Source: Clostridium oryzae (lineage in GTDB: Bacteria > Bacillota > Clostridia > Clostridiales > Clostridiaceae). Taken from it: a stretch of DNA of 64,000 bases. A program made the translations under genes and the position numbers. The notes beneath the pieces were generated by a model that saw only the letters and a list, made by a program, of their open reading frames with translations, searched no databases and had not been told where the DNA came from. Location: positions 124,001 through 188,000 of the forward strand of contig NZ_MZGV01000001.1 in NCBI RefSeq assembly GCF_002029235.1, read 5' to 3'. Of the stretch, positions 28,439-39,036 are shown in pieces (positions within the stretch are counted from its first letter, which is position 1; each line of letters starts with the position of its first letter).

Positions 28439-30182
28439 TGCTAACCACCTCCTTTAATTCCTGTTCGGAATTTCCTAATTGGCTCATATATATATCGTAA
28501 TAGTAACTTTTATTTTTCATAAGTTGTTCATGATTTCCGAGTTCTACTATCTTACCTTCATCAAGCACTATTATTTTATCTGAGTTTTTCACAGAAGATA
28601 TTCTATGTGCGATAATAAAAGTTGTTCGTTTACTGCTGTAATTTTTAAGTCCTTTTTGAATTTCATGTTCTGTTTCCATATCTACAGCAGAGGTAGTATC
28701 ATCTAATATCAGTATATCAGGGTTTCTCATTAGAGCTCTGGCAAGAGATATTCTCTGCTTTTGCCCTCCAGACAATCCGACTCCTCTTTCACCGATAATT
28801 GTGTCATAGCTTTCTGGAAGTTCATTGATAAAACCATGAGCCTGAGCAAGAGAGGAAGCTTTCTTCGCATCTTCAAAAGGTGCATCTGGCATTCCATAGG
28901 CTATGTTTCCTTCGATAGTATCCGAGAAAAGAAATATATCCTGCATAGAAATTCCTATGTGGCCTCGCAGGTTTTGAAGATTATATTTTTTTATATTTTC
29001 GCCATCTATTAATATGCTTCCGCTGGTACAATCATAGAAACGGCAAAGCAAGTTGATAAAGCTGGTTTTTCCTGCTCCTGTTGCACCCATGATTCCAATC
29101 GTTTCTCCTGAATTTATCTTTAGGTTTATATTATGGAGTACCTCAGTGTCGTCATAGGAGAAGCATACATCTTTAAATTCTATAGAACCGCTAAGAGAAG
29201 ATTTTTCTATAGCATTTGGTTTGTTATATATTTCTGGTTTAGCTTTCAATATTTCAAGTATTTTTTCTGAGCAGGCAGAAAACCTTTGAATATCATTAAT
29301 GAGCCATCCAGACATTCTTATAGGGTTGTTTACAGTAAAAATAAGTGAGTTAAAGGTTATCAGTTCTCCTATGGTAAGAGAGTTCTTAATTACCATATAG
29401 CCTCCAATTATTATAGTAACTATATTCAGTGAACCAGATAAAAACTCTAGTACAGGTAAATATTTGCACCATACGTTTGAGGATTCTATGTTTCTTTCTT
29501 TGAATTTTACATTTGCTTTCTGAAATTTTTCAATTTCGTAATTTTCTTTGGCAAAGGCCTTTACAACCTTATTACCGCTAATGTTTTCTTCAACTACAGT
29601 ATTCAATTTTGAGAATTGAGTTCTTATTCTAGTAAAAGTAGGTTTTACTTCAACTGCAAGTCTTCGTGCAATATATGCAGTAGGAATTGTTATAACAAAA
29701 ACTATAAGTGCAAAACGAAAATTGATGTAAAACATTATTGCTAGTCCAAAGATAAAAATAAGTGCGTTTTCATATACATTATATACAACATATGCTATGA
29801 AATGCCGCACAGCATCTACATCACCAGTAAGTTTTGACATTATGTCACCTGTTCTGGTTTTGTCATAAAACTTGGCATCAAGTGTCTGAATAGAGTTGTA
29901 TAGATCTTGTCTTATCTTGTAAATTATATTCTGTGATATATTTTCAAAATTCAAGATAAAACCATATCTTAATAGTGAACGGACAAGTGTAACTGAAAGT
30001 ATAATTATCATATAAGGAATTAATAGATTCATCATATGTTTCTTAATAACATTTTCAACTATTACACCTGAAAGATATGGAACTATCATATTTAGTGCAG
30101 ACGTTATCGTTACGACAACAAGACCTAAGCCAAACATTAATTTGTAAGGTGCTAAGTATTTTTTAATGAATTTTAATGCCAA
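28431..30182 (-). CDS. ABC exporter half-transporter, permease plus ATPase (subunit A)
   Basis: A 583-residue partner with the same domain order. Walker A is GATGAGKTS and the signature is a normal LSGGQKQR, but Walker B reads LILDDTTSA: the catalytic Glu is replaced by Asp. The start is a TTG at 30182 (reading LALKFIKK), placed by AAGGAGG eight bases upstream; a more distant in-frame ATG at 30245 has no ribosome binding site. It is the first gene of the two-gene operon and runs against the flanking genes. Confidence 0.92.
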   Translation of the reverse strand: MALKFIKKYLAPYKLMFGLGLVVVTITSALNMIVPYLSGVIVENVIKKHMMNLLIPYMIIILSVTLVRSLLRYGFILNFENISQNIIYKIRQDLYNSIQTLDAKFYDKTRTGDIMSKLTGDVDAVRHFIAYVVYNVYENALIFIFGLAIMFYINFRFALIVFVITIPTAYIARRLAVEVKPTFTRIRTQFSKLNTVVEENISGNKVVKAFAKENYEIEKFQKANVKFKERNIESSNVWCKYLPVLEFLSGSLNIVTIIIGGYMVIKNSLTIGELITFNSLIFTVNNPIRMSGWLINDIQRFSACSEKILEILKAKPEIYNKPNAIEKSSLSGSIEFKDVCFSYDDTEVLHNINLKINSGETIGIMGATGAGKTSFINLLCRFYDCTSGSILIDGENIKKYNLQNLRGHIGISMQDIFLFSDTIEGNIAYGMPDAPFEDAKKASSLAQAHGFINELPESYDTIIGERGVGLSGGQKQRISLARALMRNPDILILDDTTSAVDMETEHEIQKGLKNYSSKRTTFIIAHRISSVKNSDKIIVLDEGKIVELGNHEQLMKNKSYYYDIYMSQLGNSEQELKEVVSNG

Positions 30183-30318
30183 AGAGAGGACCTCCTTTTC
30201 AAAAAATATATAATATATAATAAATACTAACCCATTATCGTACACTAGGGTTTATAAGTAAATGTATTATATTTAAGGATTTATTGGATTTTTTTATATG
30301 TTGTTTAGTATAAGACAT

Positions 30319-30458
30319 TAAAAAAAGAGAAAAGAGAAAAGAGTAAAGAGTAGGTAAAAATTCAGCTGTGCTGATAATGATCAAAATTAAATTCTTAAAA
30401 ATTCTGCATAGCAGAATTTCTTCCTTCACTTTTCTCTTTACTCTTTTCTCTCTTGTAA
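30319..30458. repeat. Short palindromic repeat (derivative 4)
   Basis: A purine arm (30319-30352), a damaged AATTCAGC-TGT-GCTGA hairpin, a linker ATCAAAATTAAATTCT, a perfect ATTCTGC/GCAGAAT hairpin, and a pyrimidine arm (30420-30454). It separates the divergent exporter and rapZ genes and ends just before the rapZ promoter. Its two-hairpin plan is the same as in the long copies but without their TTGCGAAC ends. Confidence 0.78.
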
Positions 30459-30461
30459 GCA

Positions 30462-30491
30462 TTGGAAAGCAATTTAGCTGTGTGTTATAAT
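30462..30491 (+). promoter_or_regulatory. Promoter of rapZ-yvcK-whiA
   Basis: TTGGAA (30462-30467) and TATAAT (30486-30491) with an 18-base spacer, immediately beside the right end of the palindromic repeat. The start would fall near 30498, about 33 bases before rapZ. Confidence 0.7.
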
Positions 30492-30530
30492 GAAAAATAT
30501 AGCTAACACTAGACGAAGGAGATGGAGCTC

Positions 30531-31415
30531 ATGAGATTTGTAATTGTTACAGGGTTGTCTGGAGCAGGAAAAACTCAGGCTATGAGAAGCCTTGAAGATA
30601 TAGGTTATTTTTGTGTTGATAATTTGCCGCCTACACTTATTTCAAAATTTGCAGAAGCTTGTTTTCAAACTGATGGAAAAATAGATAAAATTGCATTAGC
30701 TATGGACATAAGAGGCGGAAAGTTTTTTGATGCTTTTTTTGAAAGTCTTAAGTATATGGAGAAAAATGAGCATAAATATGAAATATTATATTTAGATGCC
30801 AAAGATGAAGTACTAATAAAAAGGTATAAAGAATCAAGAAGAAAGCATCCCTTATCACCAGAAGGAAGAGTATTACAGGGTATTTCTCTTGAAAGAGCTA
30901 AGCTAAGTGAGATAAGGAATAGAGCAGATAATATTATTGATACATCAAAGCTTTCAATATGGGATCTTCGACAGAAAATTTCAGAGATATACGGAGAAGA
31001 GGGACAAAAAGAGATAGAGCTTATGATAACAGTTTTGTCTTTCGGATTTAAATATGGTATACCGGTGGATTCCGATTTAGTATTTGATGTTAGATTTATA
31101 CCAAATCCATTTTATATACCTGAACTGAAACAATATTCAGGTAACGATGAGCCTGTGAAAAAATATGTAATGGGATTTGATGTTACAAAAGAATTTATGA
31201 AAAACCTGCAAAATATGATGGAATTTCTTATACCGAACTATGTAAAGGAGGGAAAAAGACAGCTTATTGTATCTATAGGCTGTACTGGAGGCAGACACAG
31301 ATCTGTGGCTATTGCTAATGCAATATACCAAGAGCTGCTTAATAAGGGGCATAAGGTTAATATTGAACACAGAGATGTGGAAGAGGATGTTAACAGGGGT
31401 GGTATGAAATTATGA
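30531..31415 (+). CDS. rapZ: RNase adapter/nucleotide-binding protein RapZ (YvcJ)
   Basis: A 294-residue P-loop protein. Walker A is [11 protein letters not shown] at the extreme N-terminus. [27 protein letters not shown] and [15 protein letters not shown] are the conserved blocks of the RapZ/YvcJ family, which hydrolyses nucleotides and in enterobacteria guides RNase E to GlmZ; the role in clostridia is unclear. GAAGGAG (30515-30521) supports the ATG at 30531, not that at 30522. The stop overlaps the yvcK start (ATGA). The rapZ-yvcK-whiA order is widely conserved in Firmicutes. Confidence 0.95.
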   Translation: MRFVIVTGLSGAGKTQAMRSLEDIGYFCVDNLPPTLISKFAEACFQTDGKIDKIALAMDIRGGKFFDAFFESLKYMEKNEHKYEILYLDAKDEVLIKRYKESRRKHPLSPEGRVLQGISLERAKLSEIRNRADNIIDTSKLSIWDLRQKISEIYGEEGQKEIELMITVLSFGFKYGIPVDSDLVFDVRFIPNPFYIPELKQYSGNDEPVKKYVMGFDVTKEFMKNLQNMMEFLIPNYVKEGKRQLIVSIGCTGGRHRSVAIANAIYQELLNKGHKVNIEHRDVEEDVNRGGMKL

Positions 31416-32749
31416 AGTTTACTGACTGGCTTAGGCCTGGAATCAAAGTAAAAAGGTGGATACTTTTTGGAATCATGGGACTTCTTTTAATATTAACTGG
31501 ACTCGTAGATTTTGTGCAGCATGGTATTTATAATAATTATTATAAGGCTTTCTGGGTTCTGTTAAACTTTATGGGTATATTTGTCATATATATATCTATA
31601 ACTCAGTCAATGAAATCAATAATAGGATTAATTAATAAAGGGTATATTAATGTAAAACTTGACTCTAAAAAATTAGAAACATTAATATATGAAAAAAGAC
31701 TTCTGATAAAAGGAGCTAAGATAGTTGTAATTGGCGGTGGAACAGGGCTTTCTACTATGCTTAGAGGATTGAAATATTACACTTCAAATATAACAGCAAT
31801 TGTAACTGTGGCAGATGATGGCGGGGGATCTGGAGACCTGAGAGAGGATTTAGGTATACTCCCTCCAGGTGATATAAGAAACTGTATTTTAGCCTTAGCA
31901 GATACTGAGCCTCTTATGGAGGAATTGCTTCAATATAGATTTCCTGACGGAAAACTTAAGAACCAAAGCTTTGGAAATCTTTTTTTGGCTGCAATGGACG
32001 GAATATCTTCTACCTTTGAGGAAGCTGTTCAGAAGATGAGTTCAGTATTAGCAGTAACTGGAAAGGTGCTCCCGGTTACGCTGGATAACATGGTATTAAA
32101 GGCAAAATTGAAGAATGGTTCTATTGTAATGGGAGAATCAACTATTGGGCAGGAAGCAATAAAGCAGAAAAGCCCCATAGAAAGACTTTTCATTGAACCT
32201 GAGGATGCTAAGGCTGTTGATGAGGCAATTAAAGCTATTAGGGAAGCTGATGCGATAATTCTTGGCCCTGGTAGTCTTTATACAAGTGTCATTCCTAATA
32301 TACTAGTAAAGGATATAGGTGCAGCATTGAAGAGGTCAAGTGCTGTAAAGATATATGTATCCAACATTATGACGCAGCCTGGAGAAACAGACGGGTATGA
32401 TGTAGCCGATCATATAAAGGCGATACACAAGCATATAGATGGTGAAATTATTGATTATGTTATGGTGAATAATGGTAAGATAGGCGATGATCTTGAGGAA
32501 AAGTACAAAAACGAGGGATCAAACTTAGTTGAGATAAATAAAGACAACATAAGTAAACTCGGCGTGGAGATGGTTGAAGGAGATTTTGTGAAAATAAAGG
32601 ATGGCTATATACGTCATGATGCGGAAAATCTGGCTTCAATGCTTATCGAAACGATTATGGACAGAAAATTATTCTATGATAAGAAGAAGATTGTGGAGTA
32701 TTTTTACCTGTCTGAGAGGCTTAAACAAAATAAAAGAAACAGGGAGTAA
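31412..32749 (+). CDS. yvcK: Gluconeogenesis factor YvcK (CofD-like)
   Basis: A 445-residue protein. Two hydrophobic segments (about 17-36 and 44-62) precede the CofD-like domain (about 105-430) with [32 protein letters not shown] and [13 protein letters not shown]. YvcK homologues bind UDP-GlcNAc and are needed for normal wall synthesis on gluconeogenic carbon sources. The N-terminal membrane anchor is seen in clostridial members and is absent from the shorter B. subtilis protein. Confidence 0.94.
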   Translation: MKFTDWLRPGIKVKRWILFGIMGLLLILTGLVDFVQHGIYNNYYKAFWVLLNFMGIFVIYISITQSMKSIIGLINKGYINVKLDSKKLETLIYEKRLLIKGAKIVVIGGGTGLSTMLRGLKYYTSNITAIVTVADDGGGSGDLREDLGILPPGDIRNCILALADTEPLMEELLQYRFPDGKLKNQSFGNLFLAAMDGISSTFEEAVQKMSSVLAVTGKVLPVTLDNMVLKAKLKNGSIVMGESTIGQEAIKQKSPIERLFIEPEDAKAVDEAIKAIREADAIILGPGSLYTSVIPNILVKDIGAALKRSSAVKIYVSNIMTQPGETDGYDVADHIKAIHKHIDGEIIDYVMVNNGKIGDDLEEKYKNEGSNLVEINKDNISKLGVEMVEGDFVKIKDGYIRHDAENLASMLIETIMDRKLFYDKKKIVEYFYLSERLKQNKRNRE

Positions 32750-32754
32750 TGGCT

Positions 32755-33711
32755 ATGTCATTTTCAGCAAAAGTTAAGGAAGAGATATGTAGAGAAACTG
32801 ATTTTAGTAAAGAGGAGGCCAGAGCTATACTTTCTGGTGTGATGAAGGTTAGCGGTACTTTGGCTTTTACTTCCCATAAACAGTTAAATTTTAGAATTAC
32901 TACGGAGAATGCCGGCATTGCAAGATTTATTTTTAAAATTTTAAAAGAATATTTTAATATGCGTACTCAGCTTATGGTAAAGAAAAATAATTCATTAAAA
33001 AAGAGTAATATGTATATGGTTGTTATCAGCGAAGAGATGGGAGCAAGAGAGCTTCTTGAACAAGTTGGAATCTTTAAAGTGGATGATAATGGTACTATGT
33101 CAATAAGCTATGGTATAGAGGAAAACATTATTAATACTGATAAAAATAAGAAGGCATATATTAAAGGAGCATTTTTAGGCGGAGGAAGCGTAAGTAATCC
33201 GGAAAAGGCTTATCATATGGAATTTGTTACCCATGATCTTGAATATGCTAACTCACTCAGCAAAATAATAAACGATTATAATCTAGCATCAAAAGTGATA
33301 CAAAGGAAGAATAGTTATATTGTTTATCTTAAGGAAGGAGAACAGATATCTGATGTATTAAGTGTTGTTGGTGCATATAACTCATTATTAGAATTTGAGA
33401 ATATAAGAATAATGAAAGAAATGAGAAATAATGTTAATAGATTAGTAAATTGTGAAACTGCCAATTTAAGTAAAACAGTAAATGCTGCAGTAAGACAAGT
33501 GGAAAGCATAAAGTTTATAGAGAAAGAAATAGGTTTTGGGAGGCTGCCTAGAAATCTTCAGGAGATTGCAGAACTAAGATTAAAGCATCCTGATGAGTCT
33601 CTCAAAGAGTTAGGAGCCATGCTTAATCCGCCCGTAGGTAAATCTGGTATTAATCACAGGCTTAGAAGAATAGAGAAGATCGCTGATGAACTTAGAAAAG
33701 AAGGAAGGTAG
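32755..33711 (+). CDS. whiA: DNA-binding protein WhiA
   Basis: A 318-residue protein with an N-terminal WhiA/LAGLIDADG-like half (MSFSAKVKEEICR, AYIKGAFLGGGSVSNP) and a C-terminal helix-turn-helix (LRLKHPDESLKELGAMLNPPVGKSGINHRLRR). WhiA is needed for sporulation septation in Streptomyces and influences chromosome segregation and division in Bacillus. GGGAG at 32742-32746 is spaced for the ATG at 32755; an ATG six bases earlier overlaps the yvcK stop codon. Confidence 0.96.
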   Translation: MSFSAKVKEEICRETDFSKEEARAILSGVMKVSGTLAFTSHKQLNFRITTENAGIARFIFKILKEYFNMRTQLMVKKNNSLKKSNMYMVVISEEMGARELLEQVGIFKVDDNGTMSISYGIEENIINTDKNKKAYIKGAFLGGGSVSNPEKAYHMEFVTHDLEYANSLSKIINDYNLASKVIQRKNSYIVYLKEGEQISDVLSVVGAYNSLLEFENIRIMKEMRNNVNRLVNCETANLSKTVNAAVRQVESIKFIEKEIGFGRLPRNLQEIAELRLKHPDESLKELGAMLNPPVGKSGINHRLRRIEKIADELRKEGR

Positions 33712-33719
33712 GGGGATGT

Positions 33720-35024
33720 ATGTCAAAGCACGAGGACATAATTAAATACATTCTTTCTCTGGAAGCTGGCTATAAAATTTCTGTAAGAGGAGTAGCCAAC
33801 AAATTGGGAGTGAGTGAAGGTACTGCCTACAGAGCTATAAAGGACTGTGAAACACTAGGTATAGTTTCAACAATACCTAGAGTCGGTACAGTAAGAATAG
33901 AAAAGGTGGAAAAAAAGAGCATAGATACACTTACCTATGCTGAAGTTGTAAATATTGTAGAAGGTTCAATCCTTGGCGGTAAGGAAGGAATACATAAAAC
34001 TCTGAATAAATTTGTTATAGGTGCTATGACAATAGATGCTATGGAAAGATATATAACTCCAGGGTGTCTTTTGATAGTAGGAAACAGAGAAGAAGCACAG
34101 GAATTAGCACTAAATAGTGAAGCAGCTGTTTTGATAAGCGGCGGGTTCAGCTGCAGTGAAAGGATAAAGAGACTAGCCAATGAAAAGTGTCTGCCTATAA
34201 TATCTTCTAGTTATGATACATTTTCTATAGCTACAATGATTAATAAGGCTATTTCAGAAAGCCTAATAAAAAAGGATATTATTCTTATAGAGGATATTAT
34301 GAAGGATAACCCTGTAAGTGTAGGTATAAATTGTACTGTAGTTCAGTTGAAAAAACTTATAGAAACCACGGGGCATGAGAGGTATCCGGTGGTGGACGAG
34401 AATAAAAAGGTGATGGGAATCATAACGCCAAAGGATATCCCAGCAAATTGTTCAAATGAGGAATTAGTTTCAAGAGTAATGACCAAAAATCCTATTTCTG
34501 TCACGAGTAAGACTACAGTGGCTTATGTGGCTCATATTATGGCTTGGGAAGGAATTGAGATGTGTCCAGTTGTGGATAATAAAACGCTTATAGGTATTAT
34601 TACAAGACAGGATGTGATAAAAGGTCTGCAATATGCTTCTAGACAGCCGCAGTTTAGTGACACATTAGAAGACGTTATACTCAAAAATTTTGAGTTTGAA
34701 TCTGAAGGAGACATTACTCATTTTAAAGGAACAATTATTCCTCAGATGCTGGACACGATAGGGACAGCTTCCTGGAGCTGCCTAAATATGCTGCTTTCTA
34801 CAGCAGGACTGATGGCATTGAGACAGAAGAATAATATAAATACTGCAGTTGACAGTACTATGACATATTTTATGCGTCCTGTACAGGTGGACAACGAAGT
34901 ACATTTATATGTTAAAATCATAAATGTGGGACGGAGTTTTAGTAAAGTTGAAGTGGATATGTTTGATAACAATAACAATCAGCTTGCGAAATCTATGCTA
35001 TCAGTTAAAGTTATCAGAAGATAA
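33720..35024 (+). CDS. YtoI-like regulator: HTH, DRTGG, CBS pair, hotdog domain
   Basis: A 434-residue multidomain protein. Residues about 1-65 form a winged helix (KISVRGVANKLGVSEGTAYRAIKDCETLG), 70-190 a DRTGG domain, 190-310 two CBS motifs (KDNPVSVGINCTVVQL and VMTKNPISVTSKTTVAYV), and 320-434 a hotdog-like thioesterase fold. The order matches B. subtilis YtoI, whose function is unknown. CBS pairs bind adenine nucleotides, so it may be an energy- or CoA-responsive repressor. It starts 9 bases after whiA. Confidence 0.88.
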   Translation: MSKHEDIIKYILSLEAGYKISVRGVANKLGVSEGTAYRAIKDCETLGIVSTIPRVGTVRIEKVEKKSIDTLTYAEVVNIVEGSILGGKEGIHKTLNKFVIGAMTIDAMERYITPGCLLIVGNREEAQELALNSEAAVLISGGFSCSERIKRLANEKCLPIISSSYDTFSIATMINKAISESLIKKDIILIEDIMKDNPVSVGINCTVVQLKKLIETTGHERYPVVDENKKVMGIITPKDIPANCSNEELVSRVMTKNPISVTSKTTVAYVAHIMAWEGIEMCPVVDNKTLIGIITRQDVIKGLQYASRQPQFSDTLEDVILKNFEFESEGDITHFKGTIIPQMLDTIGTASWSCLNMLLSTAGLMALRQKNNINTAVDSTMTYFMRPVQVDNEVHLYVKIINVGRSFSKVEVDMFDNNNNQLAKSMLSVKVIRR

Positions 35025-35098
35025 TTAATGGTTATGAATTAATGCAGAAGTTTAGTATAGTTAAATTTAAATAGTATGAAAATATGTTGGAAGAGGGA

Positions 35099-35138
35099 CT
35101 TGCCAGAATCAAATGTTTGATTCTGGCAAGCCTTTTTT
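35099..35138 (+). terminator. Terminator closing the rapZ-whiA-YtoI operon
   Basis: A perfect 15-bp stem, CTTGCCAGAATCAAA/TTTGATTCTGGCAAG, followed by seven T residues. It marks the left boundary of the accessory carbohydrate locus. Confidence 0.93.
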
Positions 35139-35275
35139 TGTTTTTAGGAATTCTCTAATTTTTACATGAAAACATATACATTTTTTGGGGTTTTTTTAAA
35201 TTTTAAAAGATAATATCATTAAATAGAAGACGGTGTTTACATAGTTTATATCATCAAATTAATGGGGGAGAGTAT

Positions 35276-36247
35276 ATGGAAGCTTCAGTAGAATCTATTC
35301 AGAAAAGAAATAAAAATTTGGATAAAAAGAAAAATAAGAAAATTACCTTAAAAAAATTAAAAGAGCAGAAATTTTTGATATTAATGTCTTTTCCGTTTGT
35401 AGTATGGGTAATAATCTTTTGTTATGTACCTCTAGCAGGATGGGTTATGGCCTTTGAAGATTATATGCCGGGTCAATCATTTTTTAAACAGCATTGGTCT
35501 GGACTTAAACAATTTAAAATGCTGTTTCATGATGATCAATTTTATCAGACTCTGGTTAATACATTAGGAATGAGCTCACTAGGATTGATATTTGGATTCA
35601 CTATACCTATTATTTTTGCTTTACTGCTTAATGAATTGAGATCGATAAGGTTTAAAAGAACTGTTCAAACTATTTCATATCTGCCTCACTTTGTTTCATG
35701 GGTAATAGCATCCAGCATAATTATCAAAATGCTTTCTGTTGATGGTGGAGTGGTAAATATAATTCTAATGCATCTGCATTTGATTAGTAAACCATTGAAT
35801 TTTATGGCCAAGCCCAATATGTTTTGGGGAATAGTCACAGCATCAGATGTATGGAAAGAAACAGGCTGGAATGCCATCATATATTTAGCAGCCATAACTG
35901 GTATAGATCAGGAACTTTATGAGGCAGCAAAGGTTGATGGTGCTAATAGGTTTAAACAGATGATACATATAACACTGCCGGGTATAAGACCGACTATAAT
36001 GGTACTTCTTATTATGAGCATAGGTAACATTATAAATATAGGATTTGAAAAACAATTTCTTTTAGGAAACAACATTGTTAAGGATAAAGGCTATGTAATT
36101 GATTGGTATGCCCTTGATTATGGTATTGGGTTATTTAGATATTCTTATGGTACTGCTATAGGCATATTTAAATCCGTAGTAAGTATAGTTCTGTTGTTTG
36201 CTGCTAATCAGTTCGCAAGAAGGACTGGTGAAGGCGCCATAATTTAA
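35276..36247 (+). CDS. Carbohydrate ABC transporter permease, LplB type
   Basis: A 323-residue CUT1 permease with six membrane helices and the cytoplasmic EAA loop (YEAAKVDGANRFKQMIHITLPG) that contacts the ATPase. It has an extended basic N-terminus (KNLDKKKNKK). It is the first gene of the accessory sugar locus; GGGGGAGAG precedes the start. No ATP-binding subunit is encoded anywhere in the locus, so a shared MsmX/MsmK-type ATPase elsewhere in the genome must energise it. Confidence 0.93.
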   Translation: MEASVESIQKRNKNLDKKKNKKITLKKLKEQKFLILMSFPFVVWVIIFCYVPLAGWVMAFEDYMPGQSFFKQHWSGLKQFKMLFHDDQFYQTLVNTLGMSSLGLIFGFTIPIIFALLLNELRSIRFKRTVQTISYLPHFVSWVIASSIIIKMLSVDGGVVNIILMHLHLISKPLNFMAKPNMFWGIVTASDVWKETGWNAIIYLAAITGIDQELYEAAKVDGANRFKQMIHITLPGIRPTIMVLLIMSIGNIINIGFEKQFLLGNNIVKDKGYVIDWYALDYGIGLFRYSYGTAIGIFKSVVSIVLLFAANQFARRTGEGAII

Positions 36248-36266
36248 AGGAAGGGAGAATTAATCA

Positions 36267-37160
36267 ATGACTAAGGGAATAAAAAAGATGACAATTTTTG
36301 ATGTGATACTGATTTTGATATTTGCGTTTGTTATTGTAATAACGATATACCCATTTTTGAATGTATTAGCTATATCCTTTAATAATTCTATGGATACGGT
36401 AAAAGGAGGCATATACATACTTCCAAGAAAATTTACGCTGGCGAATTATCAGGAAATATTCAAATCCAGCAGTAAATTACCTCATGCATTTGTGATTTCA
36501 GTGCTTAGGACAGTTATTGGAACAGTTCTGGGAGTAATTAGTACTGCTATGCTGGCATTTACCATAAGCCGTACGGATTATGTATTTAGAAAGCCAGTTA
36601 CCGTTATATTTGTGCTTACTATGTATGTAAGTGGAGGACTTATCCCTTCTTATATGCTGATAAGAGATCTCCATCTTATAAATAAATTTGCTGTTTATAT
36701 AATTCCTGGACTTATAAGTGCTTATAACGTTATTGTAATTAGATCTTTTATAGACGGGCTGCCTTACGCTCTTCAGGAATCTGCAAAGATTGATGGAGCT
36801 AATGATCTTACAATATTTTTTAAAATTGTATTGCCCTTGTGTGTGCCAGTAATAGCAACTATTTCATTATTTATAGCTGTTGGTCAATGGAACAGTTGGT
36901 ATGATACATATCTTTATGCAAGAGAAAAACAGAGCCTTAGCACACTTCAGTATGAACTTATGAAAGTATTGCAGAATTCACAGCAATCTTCTTTTGTTGA
37001 TAATAATACTGCAGCACAGCTGGCAAAACAGAATACTGTAAATCCAGAATCTATAAAGATGGCTATTACTATAGTAGCTACAGTACCAATACTACTTGTA
37101 TATCCATTTGTTCAGAAATACTTCGTTACAGGTATGACATTAGGAGCTGTTAAGAGCTGA
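36267..37160 (+). CDS. Carbohydrate ABC transporter permease, YtcP/CUT1 type
   Basis: A 297-residue second permease with six helices and the EAA-type loop LQESAKIDGANDLTIFFKIVLPL. It starts 19 bases after the first permease behind AAGGGAG. LplB/YtcP pairs in Firmicutes import oligosaccharides released from complex glycans and commonly lie beside YesM/YesN-type two-component systems, as here. Confidence 0.93.
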   Translation: MTKGIKKMTIFDVILILIFAFVIVITIYPFLNVLAISFNNSMDTVKGGIYILPRKFTLANYQEIFKSSSKLPHAFVISVLRTVIGTVLGVISTAMLAFTISRTDYVFRKPVTVIFVLTMYVSGGLIPSYMLIRDLHLINKFAVYIIPGLISAYNVIVIRSFIDGLPYALQESAKIDGANDLTIFFKIVLPLCVPVIATISLFIAVGQWNSWYDTYLYAREKQSLSTLQYELMKVLQNSQQSSFVDNNTAAQLAKQNTVNPESIKMAITIVATVPILLVYPFVQKYFVTGMTLGAVKS

Positions 37161-37224
37161 TAACCTTTTAAATGTATATATCATTTGAAGGTTCAGATAA
37201 ATTTTTAGATGAGGGGGAAAAATT

Positions 37225-38892
37225 ATGAAAAAGTTTAAGATTGCTGGAATTCTGCTTTCAGTATGTCTTATAGGAACAGTTTTTGCAGGCTGTTCTAAGA
37301 AAAAGACAGAAGATACCGGCAAGAAAATGGACAAAAGTCCTATTACACTATCATTCTATAGTGTAGATTTAACTAAGGATGATGATTTTAATAATCCTGT
37401 AGCAAAAGAAATAACTAAAAAGACAGGGGTTACATTAAAAATGGAGCATCCTACTGCAGGTGATACTACTAATGCTATCGCTCTTTTGATAGCAGGAGGA
37501 GACTACCCTGATATGATATATGCTAAAGGGGATTTGAGTAAACTTGTAGATGCCGGCGCTGTTATAAAGTTAGATGATTATTTTGAGAAGTATGGTTCAA
37601 ATCTAAAAAAACTATATGGAGATCAATTTAGCAGACTTAAATATAGTCCTGATGATCCGTCTATATATACAGTTGGTGCTTACGGAGTTCATAAATCTAC
37701 TTGGGATTCAGGCGGAGTAATGCAGCTTCAGAATGCAGTTTTAAAAGAAGAAGGCTATCCGCAGATAAAGACTGCAAATGATTATGAAAAAGCTATAAAG
37801 ACATATTTGGCAAAACATCCAACAATAGATGGAAATAAGACCATAGGTATTTCTCTTCTTGGAAGTGACTGGAGATGGCTTATAACTTGCGGAAATCCAT
37901 CAGGTTTTGCATTAGGAATGCCTGATGATGGTCAGTGGAGCGTTAATGACGAAACTGGTGAAGCTACTTATAAGTTTATGGTTCCTGCAATGAGAGACTA
38001 TTATAAATGGATGAATAAGTTGAATCATGAAGGATTATTAGATCCGGAATCCTTTACTCAAAAGCAGGATACTTACCTGGCAAAGATATCTTCAGGAAGA
38101 GTTCTTGGTTTGATGGATCAAACCTGGGATTATCAAGAGGCTACAAGGAATTTAATTAAAGATAATAAAGCAGAGAGAGCTTATGCTAGACTGCCGGTTA
38201 CATTAAATAGCAGCTATAAAGATCCAGAATTGAAATATATGGGGTATACCGGCGGCTATGGGATAGCAATATCCCATAAATGCAAAAATCCAAAGAGAGC
38301 ATTTCAATTCTTAGACTGGATGGCATCTGACGAAGCTCAAGTACTTAATAACTGGGGTATCAAAGGCAAGAACTATGTTGTAAAGAATGGAAAGAGAATA
38401 GTTCCAGCAGCTGAAATGCAAAAGAAGACTTCTGATAAGGACTATTCGCTGGAAACTGGTGTAGGACAATATGTTTATCCATTCCCATGTCAAGGTGATG
38501 GAGTAAAGGACTCAACTGGAAACTACTATTCAACAAATAGCCCAGAAAACTATATAGCTAGTTACAGTTCAGCAGATAAGGAAACTTTAAAGGCTTATGG
38601 TGCTAAGTTGTGGACTGATTTGATGCCTTCACAGAAAGAGCTTGGAACGTCTAAACATGGACAGGCGTATTTGTATAGTGTACCAAGTAGCAGCGATCTT
38701 TCCCTTATACAGAAAAAAGCTGATGACTATACACAGAAGGCAATTACACAGGCGATACTTACTGATCCGAGCAAATTTGATGCTGCATGGGATGCTATTC
38801 AGGCAAAACTTAAGAGTTTAGGAATTGAGAAAGCTAATAAAGAGATGACAGAACTTACACAAAAAATGATGAAGTTATACGGAACAAAATAA
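37225..38892 (+). CDS. Extracellular solute-binding lipoprotein 1
   Basis: A 555-residue LipO-type binding protein. Signal peptide MKKFKIAGILL... ends in the lipobox VFAGC (Cys about residue 22). The mature region has family 1 binding-protein features (NPVAKEITKKTGVTLK, LLIAGGDYPDMIYAKGD, GGYGIAISHKCKNPKRAFQFLDWMAS). Many Trp and Tyr residues would line a sugar site. It is followed by a strong terminator, so it ends the first transport operon. Confidence 0.93.
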   Translation: MKKFKIAGILLSVCLIGTVFAGCSKKKTEDTGKKMDKSPITLSFYSVDLTKDDDFNNPVAKEITKKTGVTLKMEHPTAGDTTNAIALLIAGGDYPDMIYAKGDLSKLVDAGAVIKLDDYFEKYGSNLKKLYGDQFSRLKYSPDDPSIYTVGAYGVHKSTWDSGGVMQLQNAVLKEEGYPQIKTANDYEKAIKTYLAKHPTIDGNKTIGISLLGSDWRWLITCGNPSGFALGMPDDGQWSVNDETGEATYKFMVPAMRDYYKWMNKLNHEGLLDPESFTQKQDTYLAKISSGRVLGLMDQTWDYQEATRNLIKDNKAERAYARLPVTLNSSYKDPELKYMGYTGGYGIAISHKCKNPKRAFQFLDWMASDEAQVLNNWGIKGKNYVVKNGKRIVPAAEMQKKTSDKDYSLETGVGQYVYPFPCQGDGVKDSTGNYYSTNSPENYIASYSSADKETLKAYGAKLWTDLMPSQKELGTSKHGQAYLYSVPSSSDLSLIQKKADDYTQKAITQAILTDPSKFDAAWDAIQAKLKSLGIEKANKEMTELTQKMMKLYGTK

Positions 38893-38898
38893 GTTGAT

Positions 38899-38947
38899 AG
38901 GAAATGGCAGTGGAGTGTGAAAATCTCATACTGTCATTCCTTTTTTT
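38899..38947 (+). terminator. Terminator behind binding protein 1
   Basis: A bulged stem AGGAA(A)TGGCAGT / ACTGTCATTCCT followed by seven T residues separates the permease-binding protein genes from the second binding protein. Confidence 0.85.
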
Positions 38948-39036
38948 GAATTGATAGAGTATATTTATTCTTCCATAAATGTCTTATAATATAAATAACT
39001 ATAAATATATTAGATTAAATTAGGGGCTCTATGCTT

